Of a DNA stretch of 64,000 bases, positions 59,427 through 64,000 are shown piece by piece. The notes under the pieces were generated by a model. That model did no database searches. It worked only from the letters and a program-made list of their open reading frames with translations, and was not told the origin of the DNA. Origin of the DNA: Ignavibacterium sp. (GTDB lineage: Bacteria; Bacteroidota; Ignavibacteria; Ignavibacteriales; Ignavibacteriaceae); contig JAGXRK010000044.1 in NCBI GenBank assembly GCA_018335755.1, positions 62,001 to 126,000 on the forward strand. The letters are read 5' to 3'. A program made the translations under genes and the position numbers. Every line of letters begins with the position of its first letter. Position 1 is the stretch's first letter.

Positions 59427-59822
59427 ATGGGTAAATATATTTCAAAATACACGGGTCAAGAGATAGATGAAAAACTTAGACCTTATAAAGTTTACACAGC
59501 TTTGCTCACACAAATAGGAATTGATGACCCTGTTGCTGTAGTATTTGAAAATACATTAGGTGGTGATATTGTTTGGGCAAGAACTTCTCAAGGCTATTAT
59601 GAAGGAGTTTTAGCTGATGCTTTTACAGAAAATAAAACATTTTTTTTAGTCACATCTAATAATGTAAATTATGATACTTCAATAAAGCAAATGTCTTGTG
59701 TATGGAATACTACTTCTAAAATAGTAGTTCTTAATGGAATTATAGATTATGATGGTGGGTTTAATGGTGGTAATTATTATGACTATTGGAAGTATTTTAT
59801 TGAAATTCGAGTTTATGACTAA
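59427..59822 (+). CDS. Phage structural accessory protein, unknown
   Basis: A 131-residue protein (MGKYISKYTGQEIDEKLRPY) with a beta-rich rest that includes FENTLGGDIVWARTSQGYYE. The GQEIDEKL start resembles short trimerisation segments of phage fibre/baseplate proteins. The gene is more AT-rich than its neighbours, so it may be recently acquired. Confidence 0.55.
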   Translation: MGKYISKYTGQEIDEKLRPYKVYTALLTQIGIDDPVAVVFENTLGGDIVWARTSQGYYEGVLADAFTENKTFFLVTSNNVNYDTSIKQMSCVWNTTSKIVVLNGIIDYDGGFNGGNYYDYWKYFIEIRVYD

Positions 59823-59860
59823 TAAAAATTAAACAAAAAACAAAACTATAGGAGATTATC

Positions 59861-60769
59861 ATGGGTAAAGTAGTTGGAAAAGACCTGGAATTCTGGTTTG
59901 ATGGAATCGAACATCCGGTTGTAAGTGTATCGCCTGCAACGGAATTTGATACAGAGGACACAACAGATACTGCGACTCCGGGTGACGGAAAGGATTTTGA
60001 GGTCATCCGCGGTGCAAGAAGCTTTAATATTGAAGCAATAATGTATGAGCCGGCAGGAGCTGAAATAAATACCGGCACTTTAGTAGCCGGAGTTCGTTAC
60101 CGTGTAACCGCAAAAGATACGGTTCTGGCTGCCTACGATGTCGGACAGCTCTTTGAAGCCGCTGGAACTGAAGTAATGTCCGCAACGGATAAAGTCGTTC
60201 CCCTTGGGGCAAAGGTAACCGGCAAGGCAATGTCGTTTGAGTTTGATTCGTCACCATACCCGGTTAGAGAACTCGGTTTTAATTTAGCCTATGACGAGCT
60301 GGACGGAACTGACAGTGAAACAACCGGCGATGCTAAGGAAACCGAGGTCAGCCGCGCAGAACGTGAAACTACTCTGAGTGCAATAATGCGTGATGAAGAC
60401 GCTGATCTGCTTTCAAGTAATCCGACTGCTGAAGATGTTGCTCTTGAGCTTTCAGCTACCACAAAGGTTGAGGGAACTGCTATAGTTACCACAAAAAACA
60501 TAACAAATCCAACAACCGGGTTCGCAGAAGTTAATTATTCGCTTAAATGGAAGGGCGTTCCAACTGAAACAAATTTTGGTCTCGCAGCCGGCGTTCAGAA
60601 AGCATTCAAACTGATCTTCAAAAGAGGAGTTGTAACAAACAAGGAATATACAGGCAATGCAGTAATAACGGCTAAAAGTGTTAGCTGCAATGTTTCCGGA
60701 GTTGCAAGAATTACTTACACAGTTAGAGTAAACGGAGCGCAGACTGAAAATGTTAAAACTGACGCCTAA
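59861..60769 (+). CDS. Major tail tube protein with internal duplication
   Basis: A 302-residue protein in the tail-tube position. Residues about 6-65 and 121-180 are alignable copies: GKDLEFWFDGIEHPVVSVSP matches GKAMSFEFDSSPYPVRELGF, and RGARSFNIEAIMYE matches RAERETTLSAIMRDE. The C-terminal 110 residues form an extra beta domain. The start has GGAG upstream. It forms the hexameric tube around the tape measure. Confidence 0.82.
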   Translation: MGKVVGKDLEFWFDGIEHPVVSVSPATEFDTEDTTDTATPGDGKDFEVIRGARSFNIEAIMYEPAGAEINTGTLVAGVRYRVTAKDTVLAAYDVGQLFEAAGTEVMSATDKVVPLGAKVTGKAMSFEFDSSPYPVRELGFNLAYDELDGTDSETTGDAKETEVSRAERETTLSAIMRDEDADLLSSNPTAEDVALELSATTKVEGTAIVTTKNITNPTTGFAEVNYSLKWKGVPTETNFGLAAGVQKAFKLIFKRGVVTNKEYTGNAVITAKSVSCNVSGVARITYTVRVNGAQTENVKTDA

Positions 60770-61142
60770 TACAACCGAGATATTTATTCTTAATGAAAAG
60801 TTTCTTCTTTCGGAGAGATATGCTGAGGATGTAAATGCGTTGGCTGAGTATGCCAGAGGAAAGGAATTAACCAGAATTGAATCTCTTTCCCAGGCTGTTA
60901 TGACAGTAACATCAGCACTTAAGTATAACTATACTTTGCTTAAGTGGTACCAGCTGCGTAAAAGATTTAAACTTAAAAAGCTTACAAACCAACGATACTT
61001 AATTAAGCATCTTTCTGAAAGAAACATTTACGATCTTGCTTTCCGTGTATTGGAACTTGAAGGCATCGATAATAAAAAAAAAGTAGTGACGGAGAAGATA
61101 CCGGTCCCGGAATCTCAAGAGGAGTTGCTAACGCGCTTCTAA
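60750..61142 (+). CDS. Tail assembly chaperone, zero-frame product (gpG-like)
   Basis: A 130-residue helical protein (MLKLTPNTTEIFILNEKFLL) between the tail tube and tape measure, the fixed place of tail assembly chaperones. It overlaps the tube gene by 20 bases. Near its end the frame contains AAT AAA AAA AAA GTA, a slippery site at 61074-61082. Most ribosomes should read on to the TAA at 61140-61142. Confidence 0.82.
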   Translation: MLKLTPNTTEIFILNEKFLLSERYAEDVNALAEYARGKELTRIESLSQAVMTVTSALKYNYTLLKWYQLRKRFKLKKLTNQRYLIKHLSERNIYDLAFRVLELEGIDNKKKVVTEKIPVPESQEELLTRF

Positions 61143-61336
61143 GTCATTTTTTTTGCATTCCACTCGGTAAAGTTGAGAAACGATTCATAAGCGAATACCG
61201 GTTGTTAATAGACCAGGCTTTTAACATTGGCAATTTATACAGAGGCGGAAAGTTTGAAATGACGGACAGCCTTGATAAAAGAAATGCAGTGATAAGAGAC
61301 ATCGAACTTTTCATTTCGCAAGGAAGATTAAACTAA
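61076..61336 (+). CDS. Minus-one frame extension of the tail assembly chaperone (gpGT-like)
   Basis: The -1 frame has TAA TAA at 61070-61075, directly before the A9 run, and is then open from 61076 to TAA 61334-61336, just before the tape measure. It reads SSDGEDTGPGISRGVANALL, then SHFFCIPLGKVEKRFISEYR and a 40-residue end. It has no usable start near its beginning. With a -1 slip at A AAA AAA (61076-61082) it joins the chaperone to give a fusion of about 195 residues, as in lambda gpGT. Confidence 0.82.
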   Translation, partial: KKSSDGEDTGPGISRGVANALLSHFFCIPLGKVEKRFISEYRLLIDQAFNIGNLYRGGKFEMTDSLDKRNAVIRDIELFISQGRLN

Positions 61337-61337
61337 T

Positions 61338-63758
61338 ATGGCTAATGAAGAAAAACTTGGTGAAATTTATGTAGCTATTAAAGCTAAGGTTGATCAGTTT
61401 GACGCTGATATTAAAAGTTTAAAGCAGCGAGTAGTAAGGGAAAAAACTGATATTGAGAAAAACGCTACTTTCAAAACCCGGTTCGACAATTCAATTGCAC
61501 AACTCGATATTAAAAAACTTCAGGATCTCCGAAAAAGACTTCAACAGGAATTCGATAAAAAAATAAAGATGAACGTTGATTCAGCTTCTCTGGAAAGGAC
61601 CAGGGAAAAGATGGACAGCGTTAACCATGCTCTTCGCGGTATCAATGACGAAGCCAGCAAGTCACCATCTCTATTTAAACAAGTTGGAATAGCTGCCACA
61701 GCAGCTTTTGGGACAGCTAAGATAATTCAATTCGGATTTGAGGCTGTTAAGCTTGCCGGCAAAGTTGAAGGAATAAAAGTTGCATTTGACAGACTTAACC
61801 AACCTACATTACTCGATGAATTAAGAAGAGCCACACGAAACACGGTAGCTGACTGGGAATTAATGCAGACAGCTATGCGTGCATCAAATTTCAAGATACC
61901 TCTTGATCAACTTGCTACCCTTCTCGAGTTCGCACAGAAACGAGCCACACAAACCGGGGAATCGGTTGATTACCTGGTTAACTCTATCGTTGATGGTATC
62001 GGACGAAAATCTTCTCTGGTGCTTGATAACCTTGGAATTTCAGCAACAGAGCTCCAGGACGAGATCCGCAAGGTTGGTGATTTCGGGCAGGCAGCGGCTA
62101 ATATAGTTGAGCGTGAACTTGGAAAAATGGGCGATGTTGCAGAAACCACTGCAGATAGAATGGCTCAGCTTAATGCACAAATCGAAAACCAAAAGGCTGC
62201 TTTAGGTAAAGACTTACTTCCTTATTGGAATTCTACATTAAGAGTGCTTGGCTGGGCTACAGATGGATTGGTTCTGTTTACAAGAGCACTTAAAAGTTTT
62301 GTAACCTTCGGACAATCCGAGGTTAAAAAAACTCTACAAGATCTAATTGATGAACATCAAAAGTACGCCAGTCTGCTGATGTTAACCTATAAGTTAACAG
62401 ATAAAAACAGTTCTGCAATAATGCTTACATATAAACAACAAGCTGATACCGTTGGACAGGTGATTGAAAAAATTGGTGAACTTCAAAAAGAACAGCTTGG
62501 GTTAGTGTACGGTTCTGATGACTACCTGAAGAACTTAGAAAAAATTAAAAAGCTCGAGCAATCAATTGGAATTGATAAAAGTACAAAACAGAAGGTTGAC
62601 GTAAGCTTTTCAATTCCCTCCGGTTATACAGCTGAGCAGGTTGCTGAGTTTGAAAAACTAAAGTTTGCCGTTACGGGATATGTTGAATTCCGTAATGCTC
62701 AAATCAAACTGAGTTATGAACAGGAATTAGCCAGGGCAAAAGGGAATACTGATGCAATTGCTAAAGCGGAAGAGAACAAAAAACTCGCAGTCGCCCGGCT
62801 TGAACAGGAAATCACAGAAATCCGGACAGATGCAGCGGAAACCACTATAAAGGAAATTGAAAAGATAAATGATCAAGCGGAACAAGATTTATTAAAGCAG
62901 CTTGATGATGAATCAGATGCAATTACTGAAAGTTATAAAAAACGGGAAGATGCATTAGCTAATTATTTCAATTCAACAAAAATAAAAACTGAAGAATACT
63001 TTGAATTCAAGAAAAGAAAAATTGAAGAAGAGTATCAAGCATTCCTGGAAGCTACAGGTAACATTATTCTTGCTGAGCAGATGAAGAATGAAAAGTTAAA
63101 GGAATTGCAGGATGAACAAACCGATTATCAGTTTGAACAATGGCGTGCGCTCAACCAGGAAACCGAAAGAATTACAGAAAACATTGCAGGTGCATTCACA
63201 TCCGGTTTGTTTGATCAACTAAGAATTAAAGCAGACCAAACTAACAACGCTTTAATCCGGGGATTCGCAAATATGGCGAATGCCTTTATTGCCGAAGTTG
63301 AAAGAATGATCGCGAAGTGGGTGGTGCTTATGACTTTGAGATCGATATTCGCAGCAGCCACCGGCGGCGCCTCTGAGGCAGTTCAAGCAATACCAGCTGC
63401 TGTTGGTCACTCAGGAGGTAATTTCATCGGGACCAACAAGGGAGTTAAAAAGCTTGCAGGTGGTGGAAGTTTTATTGTTCCCCAGGGATTTCCAAACGAT
63501 AGTTATCCTCTCCTGGTTGAATCCGGAGAGAGAGTGAGCGTTACACCGGCTAACCAGGTAGGCAGTCAAAATGGTAGTATTGAACGATTACTATCACAAG
63601 TCAATAAGTCTATTCAGGCAATGAATATGAATCTGGTCCGGAAGGATATGTCTGTTAACATTGAGAACAGATCTCCGGATGTTGAGGTAATCGTTAAGAG
63701 ATTAAAAAAAGTTGAGAATCAATTATCCATTGCTGGAATGAACTTCAATGAGCGTTAA
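61338..63758 (+). CDS. Tail tape measure protein
   Basis: An 806-residue protein with long helical repeats (KLQDLRKRLQQEFDKKIKMN onward), a hydrophobic segment QVGIAATAAFGTAKIIQFGF, a LDNLGISATELQDEIRKVG segment seen in tape measures, and further coiled coils to the end. At about 1.5 angstrom per residue the tail would be near 120 nm. It follows the frameshifted chaperone, its standard place. Confidence 0.92.
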   Translation: MANEEKLGEIYVAIKAKVDQFDADIKSLKQRVVREKTDIEKNATFKTRFDNSIAQLDIKKLQDLRKRLQQEFDKKIKMNVDSASLERTREKMDSVNHALRGINDEASKSPSLFKQVGIAATAAFGTAKIIQFGFEAVKLAGKVEGIKVAFDRLNQPTLLDELRRATRNTVADWELMQTAMRASNFKIPLDQLATLLEFAQKRATQTGESVDYLVNSIVDGIGRKSSLVLDNLGISATELQDEIRKVGDFGQAAANIVERELGKMGDVAETTADRMAQLNAQIENQKAALGKDLLPYWNSTLRVLGWATDGLVLFTRALKSFVTFGQSEVKKTLQDLIDEHQKYASLLMLTYKLTDKNSSAIMLTYKQQADTVGQVIEKIGELQKEQLGLVYGSDDYLKNLEKIKKLEQSIGIDKSTKQKVDVSFSIPSGYTAEQVAEFEKLKFAVTGYVEFRNAQIKLSYEQELARAKGNTDAIAKAEENKKLAVARLEQEITEIRTDAAETTIKEIEKINDQAEQDLLKQLDDESDAITESYKKREDALANYFNSTKIKTEEYFEFKKRKIEEEYQAFLEATGNIILAEQMKNEKLKELQDEQTDYQFEQWRALNQETERITENIAGAFTSGLFDQLRIKADQTNNALIRGFANMANAFIAEVERMIAKWVVLMTLRSIFAAATGGASEAVQAIPAAVGHSGGNFIGTNKGVKKLAGGGSFIVPQGFPNDSYPLLVESGERVSVTPANQVGSQNGSIERLLSQVNKSIQAMNMNLVRKDMSVNIENRSPDVEVIVKRLKKVENQLSIAGMNFNER

Positions 63759-64000
63759 AGCGGTAGTAAAAATAAATGATGTTGATGTAAGCAGCTATGT
63801 TTATAATTCATCCCTTATACAAATTGTAAACAGGAATAGAGACTACTCTCCTGTATTTGAAGGAATGAGGCTTTCCTTATCAAGTGCAGTTCCTAATGAG
63901 CCTTTGAAGAATCAGGAAGTATTAATAACTGTAAATGATACGCAGGATGTTTTCCTGGGTATTATTAAGGACATTCGATTCAATCAGTCCTTATCTTTAT
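63748..64000 (+). CDS. Distal tail protein candidate, cut by window end
   Basis: The ATG at 63748 overlaps the tape measure by 11 bases and the open frame runs to the window edge (84 residues seen, MSVKAVVKINDVDVSSYVYN). The beta-rich start and position after the tape measure suggest a distal tail/baseplate protein. The C-terminus is outside the window. Confidence 0.6.
   Translation, partial: MSVKAVVKINDVDVSSYVYNSSLIQIVNRNRDYSPVFEGMRLSLSSAVPNEPLKNQEVLITVNDTQDVFLGIIKDIRFNQSLSL

Larger units (their letters stand above)
25058..64000. mobile_element. Prophage of a siphovirus-like phage, left and central part (right end outside window)
   Basis: From the tRNA 3' end onward the genes follow a temperate-phage plan: integrase, repressor with a divergent early promoter, recombination/replication, terminase, portal, capsid, connectors, lysis, tail tube, chaperone, tape measure. 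Tail tube plus tape measure without a visible contractile sheath in the window indicates a long non-contractile tail. At least 39 kb is present with almost all genes intact, so it may be inducible. No second tRNA-Asp 3' end copy appears inside the window. Confidence 0.92.

Noticed and set aside
61142..61337. A separate gene starting inside the stretch between chaperone and tape measure
   Set aside because: The only ATG in that frame (in KFEMTD) would give a 28-residue fragment without a ribosome binding site. A frameshift extension explains the open frame better.
1..64000. CRISPR arrays, retrons or diversity-generating retroelements
   Set aside because: No regularly spaced repeats, reverse transcriptase motifs (such as YxDD in a suitable protein) or template/variable repeat pairs were seen.

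Overview
The window joins two very different pieces of DNA. Bases 1 to about 25,057 are chromosomal housekeeping genes of an AT-rich Gram-negative bacterium. The fatty-acid cluster (DUF177, rpmF, plsX, fabH, fabD, a DUF3109 gene, fabG, acpP, fabF, rnc), a single-chain glycine decarboxylase, RNase HIII, an outer-membrane BamA-type protein and an RlpA-type lipoprotein fit a member of the Bacteroidota/Ignavibacteria lineage. That placement is inference from gene content. It is not a marker-gene result.

Chromosomal layout. 1-9,091 is all on the minus strand: an acyl-CoA carboxyltransferase cut by the window edge, an acyl-CoA dehydrogenase and a MeaB-type GTPase (acyl-CoA and branched-chain/propionyl metabolism), then a sugar-nucleotide epimerase, nadD, an unrecognised gene, a PrsW-like membrane protease and a Nat-type ABC exporter. 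A divergent promoter region follows at about 9,250. 9,311-16,815 is the fatty-acid/phospholipid operon on the plus strand. 16,949-24,907 carries gcvP, a BamA-like protein, rsmE, an RlpA-like lipoprotein, rnhC and pfkA. A tRNA-Asp(GUC) at 24,984-25,057 ends the host part.

From the tRNA to the end of the window lies a long, apparently intact prophage of a tailed, siphovirus-like phage; its right end is outside the window. The left arm (25,155-29,092, minus strand) holds a membrane/coiled-coil gene, a tyrosine integrase, several small genes including zinc-binding and membrane micro-ORFs, a SWIM zinc-finger protein and a LexA/CI-type self-cleaving repressor. A divergent control region at about 29,100-29,237 has a perfect palindromic operator candidate and a sigma70-type promoter. 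The early module (29,237-43,628, plus) holds regulators, a candidate annealing protein, an SbcD/SbcC-like nuclease pair, an ASCH protein, a broken or slippage-decoded SymE-like gene, DNA methyltransferases, an SF2 helicase, a replication-organiser candidate, a pol-beta-type nucleotidyltransferase and a VRR-NUC nuclease. The packaging/head module (43,633-48,360 and 52,469-55,500) has terminase subunits, an SPP1-like portal, a head morphogenesis protein, scaffold, capsid, cement candidate and connectors. A lysis group (56,214-58,118) lies between head and tail genes. The tail module (58,120 to the end) includes tail completion, tail tube, a chaperone with a very convincing programmed -1 frameshift, tape measure and the start of a distal-tail gene.

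The main surprise is an AT-rich cargo block at 48,375-52,142, between the head morphogenesis and scaffold genes. It has its own terminator-like hairpin, a palindrome-overlapped promoter, a Panacea-type antitoxin with a linked toxin candidate, and a two-gene BcgI-like restriction-modification system. Other points worth a second look are the A9-interrupted SymE-like gene, a REP-like GNRA hairpin at 41,138-41,182, two micro-ORFs with good ribosome binding sites, and a reading frame joining a zinc ribbon to an exported domain.
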